In this document: piece after piece, positions 43,810 to 52,181 of the stretch
How positions within the stretch are numbered: the first letter of the stretch is position 1
Layout: every line of letters starts with the position of its first letter
Source of the DNA: Arthrobacter sp. zg-Y769
GTDB lineage: Bacteria > Actinomycetota > Actinomycetes > Actinomycetales > Micrococcaceae
Direction of reading: 5' to 3'
Assembly (NCBI RefSeq): GCF_020907405.1
Contig: NZ_JAJJOE010000011.1
Span: 1 to 64,000, forward strand
DNA length: 64,000 nucleotides
Made by a program: the position numbers and the translations under genes
Notes under the pieces: generated by a model
The model's database searches: none
Told to the model about the DNA's origin: nothing
The model's input: the letters and a program-made list of their open reading frames with translations, nothing else

Positions 43810-43920
43810 CACCGGTTCAGCCTAGCCGCCCCCGGTCCGGGGCACGGACGCCCTCCCGCGATAAGATCTAAGAGCAGGATTCCCTCACATTCCACGTTTG
43901 GCCAGTTCAGAGGACGCACC

Positions 43921-45351
43921 ATGCTCAAACAAGGTTCAAAGCTGGACCGCTACTTCGAAATCACGAAGCGTGGCTCCTCCGTAGCAACCGAAGTACGCGG
44001 CGGCCTGGCTACCTTCTTCGCCATGAGTTACATCGTGGTCCTTAACCCGCTGATCCTCGGCGGCGAGGACTCCATGGGCAACACCATGCCCGGCCCGGCA
44101 ATCGCCGCAGGCACCGCACTGGTGGCGGGCATCCTGACCCTCATCATGGGCATCTGGGCCAAGCACCCGTTCGCCATCGCCACCGGCCTGGGCGTCAACG
44201 CCTTCGTAGCCGTCACGGTTGCCTCGAATGAGGGCCTGACCTGGCCGGACGTGATGGGCCTGGTGGTGATTGCCGGCCTGGCGATGGTGATCCTGGTCCT
44301 TACCGGGTTCCGAACGGCGGTCTTCCGTGCTGTGCCGCCGAGCCTGAAAACCGCGATTGTGGTTGGCATCGGTTTGTTCGTGGCGCTGGTCGGCCTGGTC
44401 AATGCCGGTTTTGTCCGGCGTAACCCGGACGCCGCCGGCACCACCGTTCCGCTGGGCCTGGGCAACGGCGGCCAGCTGCTGGGGTGGCCAACGCTGGTGT
44501 TCGTTTTCGGCCTGCTGCTGACTATTGTGCTGATGGCGCGCAAGGTCCGCGGCGCGATCCTCATCGGGATTGTCGCCTCCACCGTTTTCGCCGTCATTGT
44601 CGAATGGCTCGCCGAGCCGGGCAGCCAGGGTGCGGGCGTGGCTACCGGCTGGTCGCTGGTGACCCCGAGCATGCCCCAATGGGCCGCGCCGGACCTCTCG
44701 CTGATCGGCGACGTCAGCCTGGTGGGCCCCTTCCAGACCCTGGGCGGAGTTGCCGCCTCGCTGCTGGTCTTCGTGATCCTCCTCAGCATTTTCTTCGACG
44801 CGATGGGCACCATGGTGGGCCTTGCCGCCGAGGCCGGGAGCATCGACAAGGACGGCAATATCCCCCGCGTGGAGCGTGTCCTTTTGGTCGACGCCGCGGG
44901 CGCTGTGGCCGGCGGCGGTGCCGGCATCTCCTCCAACCAGATTTTCGTGGAGTCCGGCGCGGGCATCGGCGAGGGCGCACGCACCGGCCTGGCCTCGGTA
45001 GTGACCGGCCTGCTGTTCATCGTGGCCACGTTCCTGACCCCGCTGATCTACCTGGTTCCCTTCGAGGCCGTGGCACCCGCCCTGGTGGTGGTGGGCTATC
45101 TGATGGTCTCCCAGGTGGGCAAGATCGACTGGACCGACATCGGGCTCGCCCTGCCGTCCTTCCTGACCTTCACGATGATGCCGTTCACTTACTCGATCGC
45201 CGACGGCCTGGGTGCCGGATTCATCTCCTTCACCGTCATCCGCCTCTTCCAGGGCCGGGGCCGTGAAGTCCATCCCCTCATGTACGTGGTGGCTGCGGCC
45301 TTCGCCCTGTTCTTCGGCATCGGTCCCATCAGGGAGATGGCGGGAATCTAG
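43921..45351 (+). CDS. Adenine/guanine/hypoxanthine permease (AzgA-type NCS2)
   Basis: A 476-residue transporter with about 12-14 membrane segments. The start FEITKRGSSVATEVRGGLATFFAMSYIVVLNP and the motif ATGLGVNAFVAVTVA are typical of the AzgA branch, as are FDAMGTMVGLAAEAG and ISSNQIFVESGAGIGEGARTGLASVVTG. It imports purine bases by proton symport. ATG follows GAGGACGCACC. Complements purSQL and purA in this window. Confidence 0.92.
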   Translation: MLKQGSKLDRYFEITKRGSSVATEVRGGLATFFAMSYIVVLNPLILGGEDSMGNTMPGPAIAAGTALVAGILTLIMGIWAKHPFAIATGLGVNAFVAVTVASNEGLTWPDVMGLVVIAGLAMVILVLTGFRTAVFRAVPPSLKTAIVVGIGLFVALVGLVNAGFVRRNPDAAGTTVPLGLGNGGQLLGWPTLVFVFGLLLTIVLMARKVRGAILIGIVASTVFAVIVEWLAEPGSQGAGVATGWSLVTPSMPQWAAPDLSLIGDVSLVGPFQTLGGVAASLLVFVILLSIFFDAMGTMVGLAAEAGSIDKDGNIPRVERVLLVDAAGAVAGGGAGISSNQIFVESGAGIGEGARTGLASVVTGLLFIVATFLTPLIYLVPFEAVAPALVVVGYLMVSQVGKIDWTDIGLALPSFLTFTMMPFTYSIADGLGAGFISFTVIRLFQGRGREVHPLMYVVAAAFALFFGIGPIREMAGI

Positions 45352-45383
45352 GCCGACTTCGGGACCGGCTGCCCGGTACTGCT

Positions 45384-45424
45384 AAACACGAAGGGATCCG
45401 CGGCCGCGGATCCCTTCGTGTTTT
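45384..45424. terminator. Perfect palindromic terminator between azgA and katE
   Basis: AAACACGAAGGGATCCGCGG and its exact complement abut in a 40-base palindrome, with TTTT on the plus side and AAA on the other. Works for both convergent genes. Confidence 0.92.
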
Positions 45425-45454
45425 ATCCGGTTTCGGCACCGGCAACCGCGTCAG

Positions 45455-47668
45455 CTAGGCAGTTGGGAAACGCTCCCACACCCGGTGGTTCGCCAGGAGT
45501 GCGGTAACGCCGGACGCAACCTCGGCGGCTCCGCCTACAACAACGCCGGGCGTTTCCACGGGGATTCCGGCGGCCGCAAGAACCGAACCGCCGTCCCCCC
45601 AGGCACCAATGGCCTTGGCGTGGCGGAAGGCTTCGGCCAGGAGCAGGGTGACCCTCGGGTCAAGCGAGGGGTGCCCGCCGGGGTTACCCGCCTTGGCATC
45701 CAGGCTGTCCGCCGCATCCGGTGCCGCGGCGCCCGAGGCCGCTACGATCACTGCGTCGAATTCGGTGGAGCGGGCCGTCAGGTAGGTCCGCTGAATCGTG
45801 ATTTCAGCGCCCAGCTTGCCGCCGTGCGGTGCAATGACCAGCGGGACCATGCCCTCTGCATGGACAGCTGCCAGGACCTCGGAAACCGAGGCAAGGTCGG
45901 ATGCTTCATCGGCGACAACACCGACCACCCGGCCAGCCACCGGCCAGGAGCCGCCGAGCTGGCTGAGGGCAGGACTGGGGGCGGTGTCGGCAACGTCGAG
46001 GGCAGGAGCCGGGGCCGTAAGACCCAGGCCGGCGGCTACATCGTCGGCAAGGCGCTTGTCGATATTCGCAAGCGACTGGAGCTGGCGCAGCCGGATATTT
46101 TCCTCGTAGCACTTGCCCAGTTCAAACGTGTAGGCCTGGACTACATGGTCCTGCTCCACCGGAGTCAGGGAACGGAAGAACATCCGCGCCTGGCTGTAGT
46201 GGTCATCAAAGGTGGCGGGATTCTCGCGCACTTTACGGGCCGCGGGCACCTCGACGGGAACGTCAATGAAGGCACCCATATCGGCTCCGGCCATAAAGGG
46301 GCAGCCGCCGTCGAGGGAGTTGGGCTGGTACGGCGCCACGCCGGAATGGTCCGCACTCTGGTGGAACCCGTCCCGGAGCATGTCGTTGACCGGTGCATGC
46401 GGGCGGTTGATGGGAATCTGGCTGAAGTTCGGGCCCCCCAGCCGGGTCAGCTGCGTATCGATGTAGGAGAACAACCGGCCCTGCAGCAGCGGGTCATTGG
46501 TGACGTCGATGCCCGGCACCAGGTGTCCGGGGTGGAAGGCCACCTGTTCGGTTTCCGCGAAGTAGTTCGTGACGTTGGCGTTCAGGGTCATGGTGCCGAT
46601 GACCTGCACCGGTGCCAGTTCCTCGGGGACGAGCTTGGTCGGGTCCAGCAGGTCGATGCCCTCAAACATCTCGTCTTCGGTATCGGGGAAGACCTGGATA
46701 CCCAGATCCCACTGCGGGAACGCGCCGGCTTCAATCGCGTCTGCGAGGTCGCGCCGGTGGAAGTCCGGATCCATGCCGTTAATGATCTGCGCTTCTTCCC
46801 AGACCAGGGAGTGCACACCCTGCCGGGGCTTCCAATGGAACTTCACCAGGGTGGTTTCGCCCTTGGCGTTGACCAGGCGGAAGGTGTGGACACCGAAGCC
46901 CTCCATGGTGCGGTAGGACCGCGGGATACCGCGGTCGGACATGTTCCACATGGTGTGGTGCTGCGCTTCGGTGTGGAGCGAGACGAAGTCCCAGAAGGTG
47001 TCGTGGGCGCTCTGGGCCTGCGGAATCTCCCGGTCCGGGTGCGGCTTCCCGGCGTGGATTACGTCGGGGAACTTGATGGCGTCCTGGATAAAGAACACCG
47101 GTATGTTGTTGCCGACCAGGTCATAGTTGCCTTCAGCGGTGTAGAACTTGGTGCTGAATCCGCGGGTGTCCCGGACGGTGTCCGCGGAACCGCGGGAGCC
47201 GAGCACAGTGGAGAAGCGGACAAAGACGGGGGTTTCCACACCCTTGGCCAGGAAGCCGGCCTGCGTGACTCCTTCGGCAGCGCCGTTGGCGGTAAACACG
47301 CCGTGGGCGGCAGCGCCGCGGGCGTGGACCACGCGCTCGGGAATGCGCTCGTGGTCGAAGTGGGTGATTTTTTCCCGGAGGTGGTGGTCCTGCAGCAGCA
47401 CCGGGCCCCGGGGGCCGGCCTTCAGGGAGTGATCAGTGTCCCGCAACCGCGCACCCTGGGCAGTTGTGAGGAATTGTCCGCTCTGCGCGGTGGAGGCCTT
47501 CGGCGCCCCGGTGGCCACACCTGTGGCAGAAACGGTCTCCGGTCCATCCTGGTCCGGCTTGGGCGGCAGCGGTTCGCGCGGCTGCGTCGGTTCGGCCAGT
47601 TCCGGGGCCTGCGGCGCCGGGGCGCCCGGGACGGGGGGATCGGTTTCGGATGTGTTCTTGCTGAACAT
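45455..47668 (-). CDS. katE: Catalase, large-subunit clade (HPII type)
   Basis: Haem catalase of 737 residues. A Pro/Glu-rich N-terminal extension (to about 60) precedes the core: [20 protein letters not shown] with the catalytic His, [46 protein letters not shown], and the haem tyrosine in [23 protein letters not shown]-1/PfpI-like C-terminal domain of about 165 residues starts near [15 protein letters not shown], typical of large catalases. ATG 47668 follows GGAGGCTAC; the frame upstream to 48106 is a shadow of the next gene. The upstream region carries the AAGCATGC motif. Confidence 0.96.
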   Translation of the reverse strand: MFSKNTSETDPPVPGAPAPQAPELAEPTQPREPLPPKPDQDGPETVSATGVATGAPKASTAQSGQFLTTAQGARLRDTDHSLKAGPRGPVLLQDHHLREKITHFDHERIPERVVHARGAAAHGVFTANGAAEGVTQAGFLAKGVETPVFVRFSTVLGSRGSADTVRDTRGFSTKFYTAEGNYDLVGNNIPVFFIQDAIKFPDVIHAGKPHPDREIPQAQSAHDTFWDFVSLHTEAQHHTMWNMSDRGIPRSYRTMEGFGVHTFRLVNAKGETTLVKFHWKPRQGVHSLVWEEAQIINGMDPDFHRRDLADAIEAGAFPQWDLGIQVFPDTEDEMFEGIDLLDPTKLVPEELAPVQVIGTMTLNANVTNYFAETEQVAFHPGHLVPGIDVTNDPLLQGRLFSYIDTQLTRLGGPNFSQIPINRPHAPVNDMLRDGFHQSADHSGVAPYQPNSLDGGCPFMAGADMGAFIDVPVEVPAARKVRENPATFDDHYSQARMFFRSLTPVEQDHVVQAYTFELGKCYEENIRLRQLQSLANIDKRLADDVAAGLGLTAPAPALDVADTAPSPALSQLGGSWPVAGRVVGVVADEASDLASVSEVLAAVHAEGMVPLVIAPHGGKLGAEITIQRTYLTARSTEFDAVIVAASGAAAPDAADSLDAKAGNPGGHPSLDPRVTLLLAEAFRHAKAIGAWGDGGSVLAAAGIPVETPGVVVGGAAEVASGVTALLANHRVWERFPTA

Positions 47669-47734
47669 GTAGCCTCCATCGTGGTTGGTCCAGGCATCGC
47701 CCGGAGGCGGCAGCCGTCCCACTACCCTACTGAT

Positions 47735-47745
47735 GTAAGCATGCT
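47735..47745. promoter_or_regulatory. GTAAGCATGCT motif upstream of katE
   Basis: The 11-base core is identical to that in the palindrome at 11157-11167. It lies 67 bases before the katE start, and on the minus strand is followed by TAGGGT, a possible -10. Confidence 0.35.
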
Positions 47746-47795
47746 GACTGTTAACCCGGGGCTGCCGGACCGGCCCCCTTCGGCACCTCGCGGCG

Positions 47796-48689
47796 CTACA
47801 CGCGGCGGGTCCGGGCCGACTCTCCCGCCGGCACGTCCTGGGCGGCGTCGTCATGCAGGGGCCGGGAACCGGCCGCGAAGCTGCGCACCTTTTCGTCCGC
47901 CCACAAATGGGCGGGCACCGCTCCCCCCAGCAGGGTGCGGGGCAGGGACGGATCCTCCGCAAACGGGGTGTCGCTGCCGGCCAGGATGATGTTGCCGTAG
48001 CGCCGGCCCTTAAGCATTGCGGGATCGGCAATCGCGGCAGTGTATCGGAAGGCCGCACAGATGGTGGCGGCTTCGGCCCGCGCACCGCGCAGGTCCGGGG
48101 TGTCACCGCAGTTGACCACGTAGACGCCGCCCGGCGCCAGCACGCGTGCCACCTGGGCGGTGAATTCCGCAGTGGTCAGGGGGACCGGCGTCTTGGCACC
48201 GGCGAAAACGTCCCGGATCACCAGGTCGCGGCTGTCCTCGTGCAGGGTTTCGGTGACCGCCCGCGCCTCCCCCACCCGCAGCCGCAGCAGCGGCGCCCGG
48301 GGCAGGTCAAACCAGCCGCGGACCAGCTCGGCGAGCCGGCCGTCAAGCTCGACGGCCACCTGGCGGGCACCTGGATAGCCGGCCGCGAGATAGCGGGCCA
48401 GCGAACACGCTGCTGCGCCGAGGTGCAGGGCCCGCAGTGATGCGTCCGGGCGCCAGCGCGATTCGACCAGGGCGGCGATCCAGCGCATGTATTCAAAGTC
48501 CAGGTGGCGCGGGTCGGAGAGGTCGATATGCGAACTGTGCACACCGTTGACCATCAGGATCCAGCCGTCAGGGTTGAAGGAGTCCGGGACCAGTTCACAC
48601 GTTCCCGTATCGATCGGATAGGTGCCGGCCGCCGGTCCGGTTCCGGCAACTGCTTCCACCGGGTCCTTGCCGGGACGCTTGCGTCCCAT
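47796..48689 (-). CDS. Spermidine-synthase-like methyltransferase-fold protein
   Basis: A 297-residue protein with the spermidine synthase / class I methyltransferase fold: HIDLSDPRHLDFEYMRWIAALVES, SLRALHLGAAACSLARYLAAGYPGARQVAVELDGRLAELV (co-substrate binding), and DLVIRDVFAGAKTPVPLTTAEFTAQVARVLAPGGVYVVN. Key polyamine-binding acidic residues are only partly present, so I do not claim spermidine synthase activity. The start overlaps the stop of the GNAT gene (TGATG). Confidence 0.8.
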   Translation of the reverse strand: MGRKRPGKDPVEAVAGTGPAAGTYPIDTGTCELVPDSFNPDGWILMVNGVHSSHIDLSDPRHLDFEYMRWIAALVESRWRPDASLRALHLGAAACSLARYLAAGYPGARQVAVELDGRLAELVRGWFDLPRAPLLRLRVGEARAVTETLHEDSRDLVIRDVFAGAKTPVPLTTAEFTAQVARVLAPGGVYVVNCGDTPDLRGARAEAATICAAFRYTAAIADPAMLKGRRYGNIILAGSDTPFAEDPSLPRTLLGGAVPAHLWADEKVRSFAAGSRPLHDDAAQDVPAGESARTRRV

Positions 48690-49201
48690 CAGCGCCTCAC
48701 CATCCGGATTTCAACCATGCCGGTGCCGGCCCAGACCTGCGGCAGGTCCTTGGACGTCCCGTCGGCCACGAAGCCGTTGCGCCGGTAAAACGACTGGGCG
48801 CGTGCGTTATCCTCGAGCACCCAGACGTATGCGGGTTCCGTGCCCACGGCGTGCTCCAGCAGCGCCTGGCCAACTCCCTTTCCGTACGCTTCGGCCAGGA
48901 TGTAGATGGACCAAAGCTCCAGCAGCACATCCACGTCGCTGTCCCGTGCCGGGCCGGCGGAGGCAAAACCAAGGAGCCGGCCGTCTTCTGAGTGGGCGAG
49001 CCAGTTTCGGATGGCCGGGTCCGCTGCCTGTTCGGCCAGGGCGGCCCTGCGGTGTTCGACGGCGGCGCTGCGGTCCGATTCGCGGCGTAGGAACACGTCC
49101 TCCCCCAGCACGTGGGCGTAACTCTCCCGCCAGGACTGCAGGTGGACGGACACAAAATCCTCGGCGTCGCCGGGGGCTGCGCGCCGGATGTTAAAGCTCA
49201 T
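48689..49201 (-). CDS. GNAT-family N-acetyltransferase
   Basis: A 170-residue acetyltransferase. GNAT pattern: RRAAPGDAEDFVSVHLQSWRESYAHVLGEDV at the start, ELWSIYILAEAYGKGVGQALLEHAV with the acetyl-CoA loop, and VLEDNARAQSFYRRNGFVADG. The acceptor is unknown. ATG 49201; translationally coupled to the spermidine-synthase-like gene. Confidence 0.9.
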   Translation of the reverse strand: MSFNIRRAAPGDAEDFVSVHLQSWRESYAHVLGEDVFLRRESDRSAAVEHRRAALAEQAADPAIRNWLAHSEDGRLLGFASAGPARDSDVDVLLELWSIYILAEAYGKGVGQALLEHAVGTEPAYVWVLEDNARAQSFYRRNGFVADGTSKDLPQVWAGTGMVEIRMVRR

Positions 49202-49295
49202 GCCTCCAGCTTAAGTCGGCACCGGCTGCGTCCCGGACACGTCTGAACCGGCACCGACGCCGCGGGAGACATCCCGGGGCAGATCACTGGGGACA

Positions 49296-49946
49296 TCACA
49301 GCACCAGTGCGAGCGCGAACCCGTCCCACCCCTTGGATCCCACTGTTTGGAGGGCCGTGGCGTCCAGACGCGGATGGGAGCCCAGGACGTCCAGGGCGGC
49401 GCGGGTGCCTTGCACCGCTTCGTCGCCGTCGGGGTCCAGGATGCTGCCGCCCCGGACCACGTTGTCCACCACAATCACGCTCCCCGGGCGGGAGAGCTTG
49501 ACCGCCCAGTCCAGGTAGGCGGGGTTGTTGACCTTGTCGGCGTCAATGAAGAACAGGTCGAAGGGCTCCCCATCGGCAAGGTCCGGCAGCGTGTCCAGTG
49601 CGGCACCCACCCGGATGGTGACGCGGTCCAGCAGGCCGGCCGCAGCCAGGTTTGCCCGTGCCACCTCGGCATGGCGGGGCTCGTATTCGCACGTAACCAG
49701 CTCGCCGCCGTCGGGCAGCGCCCGGGCGAGCCAGGCCGTGCTGAACCCGCCCAGGGTGCCGATCTCCAGGATGCGCCGCGCGCCGGAGATGCGGGCCAGG
49801 AGCATCAGGAACTTCCCCTGGGCCGCGGACACTTCAATGGGCGGAAGCCCGGCTGCACCGGTCGCAGCCACGATGGCCTTCAGCTGGTCATCCGGCTGCA
49901 CCACCCGGCTGGCCAGGTATTCCTCGACCTGCTCCCACTGCCCCAT
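49296..49946 (-). CDS. SAM-dependent O-methyltransferase (family 3)
   Basis: A 216-residue enzyme with the catechol-O-methyltransferase-like fold. SAM motif I is ILEIGTLGGFSTAWLARAL (about 60); metal-binding residues are in FDLFFIDADKVNNPAYLDWAVKL and IVVDNVVRGGSI. VEVSAAQGKFLMLLARISGA precedes motif I, as in CCoAOMT-like proteins. The natural acceptor is unknown. ATG start; 41 bases after the DUF77 gene upstream. Confidence 0.92.
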   Translation of the reverse strand: MGQWEQVEEYLASRVVQPDDQLKAIVAATGAAGLPPIEVSAAQGKFLMLLARISGARRILEIGTLGGFSTAWLARALPDGGELVTCEYEPRHAEVARANLAAAGLLDRVTIRVGAALDTLPDLADGEPFDLFFIDADKVNNPAYLDWAVKLSRPGSVIVVDNVVRGGSILDPDGDEAVQGTRAALDVLGSHPRLDATALQTVGSKGWDGFALALVL

Positions 49947-49987
49947 CTGCTGCTCCCGTTCCGCCGGTGCGTCCGGCTGCTACCTGG

Positions 49988-50329
49988 CTACGCGTGTCCC
50001 CTGTACTCATCCAGTTCGCCCAGCGCCTTTTCCAGCCGTTCCACCTTGCCGGCCAGCTCTCCGGTGTGGCCGGGCCGGATATCCGCCTTGAGCACCAGGG
50101 ATACGCGGCTGCCGTACTGGCCGGCCGCTTCCGTGGCCCGGCGGATTACGTCCATCACTTCATCCCACTCGCCCTCAAGGGTGGTGAACATGGCATCGGT
50201 GGAATTCGGGAGGCCGGATTCACGGACAATTTTGACGGCGGCGGCCACGGCGTCGTGCACCGAGGCCTCCGCGGACGGACCGCCGGCCGGGCCGGTTCCG
50301 GACGGAGCAACAGAGAAGGCTGCAAGCAT
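49988..50329 (-). CDS. Thiamine-binding DUF77 (MTH1187/YkoF-like) protein
   Basis: A 113-residue protein of the MTH1187/YqgV family, which bind thiamine or its breakdown products. MLAAFSVAPSGTG at the start, then VAAAVKIVRESGLPNSTDAMFTTLEGEWDEVMDVIRRATEAAG and SLVLKADIRPGHTGELAGKVERLEKAL. Ferredoxin-like fold. ATG start. Possibly in one transcript with the methyltransferase. Confidence 0.88.
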   Translation of the reverse strand: MLAAFSVAPSGTGPAGGPSAEASVHDAVAAAVKIVRESGLPNSTDAMFTTLEGEWDEVMDVIRRATEAAGQYGSRVSLVLKADIRPGHTGELAGKVERLEKALGELDEYRGHA

Positions 50330-50358
50330 TTGCCCAGTGTGCCACCGCAGGCATAAAA

Positions 50359-50398
50359 AGGCCCGCGTACGCTGCGGGGCAGCAGCGTACGCGGGCCT
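50359..50398. terminator. Terminator between the permease and the DUF77 gene
   Basis: AGGCCCGCGTACGCTGC (50359-50375) pairs perfectly with its complement at 50382-50398, around GGGGCA. On the minus strand the permease transcript ends here with TTTTT just downstream. Confidence 0.88.
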
Positions 50399-50418
50399 CC
50401 AGTCCCGGACGGCCGGAC

Positions 50419-51933
50419 TCAGACTGCAGTGTCCCGGCCGGCTCCGACGGCAGCGACATCATGGAACTTCTCGTTCAGGCGGGAATGCCGCTGGCCGTAG
50501 GCGAAGTACAACAGGAAGCCGACCAGCAGCCAGCCCGCGAAGTAGATCCACGTCTCAACGGTCAGGTTGGTCATCAGGTACAGGCAGAGCAGGGCTGAGA
50601 GGACCGGGATCACCGGCCCGAAGGGTACCCGGAAGGCGGGGCGCAGATCCGGACGCTTCTTCCGCAGCACCAGGATGCCCAGGCTAACCACCACGAAGGC
50701 GGACAGGGTGCCGATATTGATCATTTCCTCCAGCACGTCCACCTTCGTGAACCCGGCAACCAGGGCCACCAGGACGCCGCAGAGGATCTGCAGGCGGGCC
50801 GGGGTGGAGTGCTTGTCGCTGGTCCTGGACAGTCCGCGGGGCAGTAGACCGTCGCGGCTCATGGCCAGCACCACGCGGGCCAGGCCCATCAGCAGCACCA
50901 TAATGACGGTGGTCAGGCCGATCAGCGAGCCGAAGGCAATGACCGTCGCCGCCCCGGTGTTGCCCACCAGGGTGAAGGCCGTGGCGAGGTTGGGTGACTC
51001 GACGGCAGCCAGGTCGGTGTAGGGAACCATGCCGGTCAGTGCCAGGGAGACACCGATGTAAAGCAGGGTGACCAGGGCCAGACCCGCGAAAATGCCCCGG
51101 GGGAGGGTCTTGCCCGGATCCTTGACCTCCTCGGCGGAGGTAGCCACTACGTCGAAGCCGATGAAGGCGAAGAAGACGACGGCGGCACCGGCGAACACGC
51201 CCATCAGGCCGTACTGCGCGGGAGCGGCACCGGTCAGGAAGGAGAACAGGGACTGCTGCAGGACACCTTCGGCACCGCTGCCGGACGTGGCCACGGCGTC
51301 CGGGATGAACGGGGTGTAGTTCTCTGCCTTGACATAGAAGAAGCCCGCCACGATGACGAAGAGGACCACGCCCACTTTGATGAGCGTGAAGATGTTGCCC
51401 ACCTGCGCGGACAGCTTGGTGCCCATGACCAGCAGGATGGTGAACGCGGTGACGATCAGGAACGGTCCCCAGGTCAGGTCAATGGGTCCGAGGTGCAGGG
51501 TGGCGGGAAGATCCACCCCCATGAGGCCAAACACCTCGCTGAGGTAGATGCCCCAGTATTTGGCGATTACCGCCGCGGCGGTGAACAGCTCCAGGATCAG
51601 GTTCCAGCCGATGATCCAGGCCACCAACTCGCCCATGGTCGCGTAACTGAAGACATACGCCGACCCTGCAACGGGGATGGCTGTGGCGAACTCCGCGTAA
51701 CACATGATGGCCAGCGCACACGTGATGGCCGCAAGGATGAAGGAGACGGTGACGGCCGGTCCGGAGAACTCGGCGGCGGCCTTGGCGCCCACCGAGAAGA
51801 TGCCGGCGCCAACGGCCACCGCGACACCCATGATCATCAGGTCCCATGTGCTGAGGGAGCGCTTTAGCCGGCGGCCCGGCTCATCGGCATCTGCCAGGGA
51901 GCTCTCGATGGGTTTGGTACGGAAGAGACTCAC
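50419..51933 (-). CDS. APC-family amino acid permease
   Basis: A 504-residue transporter with about 12-14 helices. Typical features are RSLSTWDLMIMGVAVAVGAGIFSVGAKAAAEFSGPAVTVSFILAAI at the N-terminus, CYAEFATAIPVAGSAYVFSYATMGELVAWIIGWNLILE, and FIGFDVVATSAEEVKDPGKTLPRGI. This matches cationic amino-acid transporters of the YfnA/CAT type; the substrate is inferred. GTG start. A terminator follows, and an inverted repeat (52007-52023) overlaps the probable promoter. Confidence 0.9.
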   Translation of the reverse strand: MSLFRTKPIESSLADADEPGRRLKRSLSTWDLMIMGVAVAVGAGIFSVGAKAAAEFSGPAVTVSFILAAITCALAIMCYAEFATAIPVAGSAYVFSYATMGELVAWIIGWNLILELFTAAAVIAKYWGIYLSEVFGLMGVDLPATLHLGPIDLTWGPFLIVTAFTILLVMGTKLSAQVGNIFTLIKVGVVLFVIVAGFFYVKAENYTPFIPDAVATSGSGAEGVLQQSLFSFLTGAAPAQYGLMGVFAGAAVVFFAFIGFDVVATSAEEVKDPGKTLPRGIFAGLALVTLLYIGVSLALTGMVPYTDLAAVESPNLATAFTLVGNTGAATVIAFGSLIGLTTVIMVLLMGLARVVLAMSRDGLLPRGLSRTSDKHSTPARLQILCGVLVALVAGFTKVDVLEEMINIGTLSAFVVVSLGILVLRKKRPDLRPAFRVPFGPVIPVLSALLCLYLMTNLTVETWIYFAGWLLVGFLLYFAYGQRHSRLNEKFHDVAAVGAGRDTAV

Positions 51934-52006
51934 GGGGTTCCTCGCCTTGTCTGAGGGAAAACTAACCGATCAATCGTAGGCTGGGCACTCAGCGGGTTTA
52001 ATTTTA

Positions 52007-52023
52007 GTCTCATATGTTGAGAC
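52007..52023. promoter_or_regulatory. Inverted repeat over the permease promoter
   Basis: GTCTCA and TGAGAC flank a TATGT centre, in the 248-base gap between divergent permease and pta. On the minus strand TAAAAT next to it could be the -10 of the permease. The rest of the gap has no gene. Confidence 0.45.
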
Positions 52024-52181
52024 ATAGGAATTCATGAAGGGCCGGGCGCCGGACCTTCAACGGGGTGCTGGCTGGCAAGTGCAGCAGCCTTTTGCGAGGA
52101 TGGATATGACTTGGGTCACTTCCGCTTGTGACGGACGTGATGAACCAGGTTTTCCATCCGGCAACGAACGGACAAGCAGCT

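Noticed and set aside
43936-45273. A 445-residue minus-strand frame opposite the purine permease
   Set aside because: His/Asp/Glu/Gln-rich complement of a membrane protein gene; typical antisense artefact.
45485-47989. An 834-residue plus-strand frame opposite katE
   Set aside because: Gly/Val/Arg-rich mirror of the catalase coding strand with no homology.
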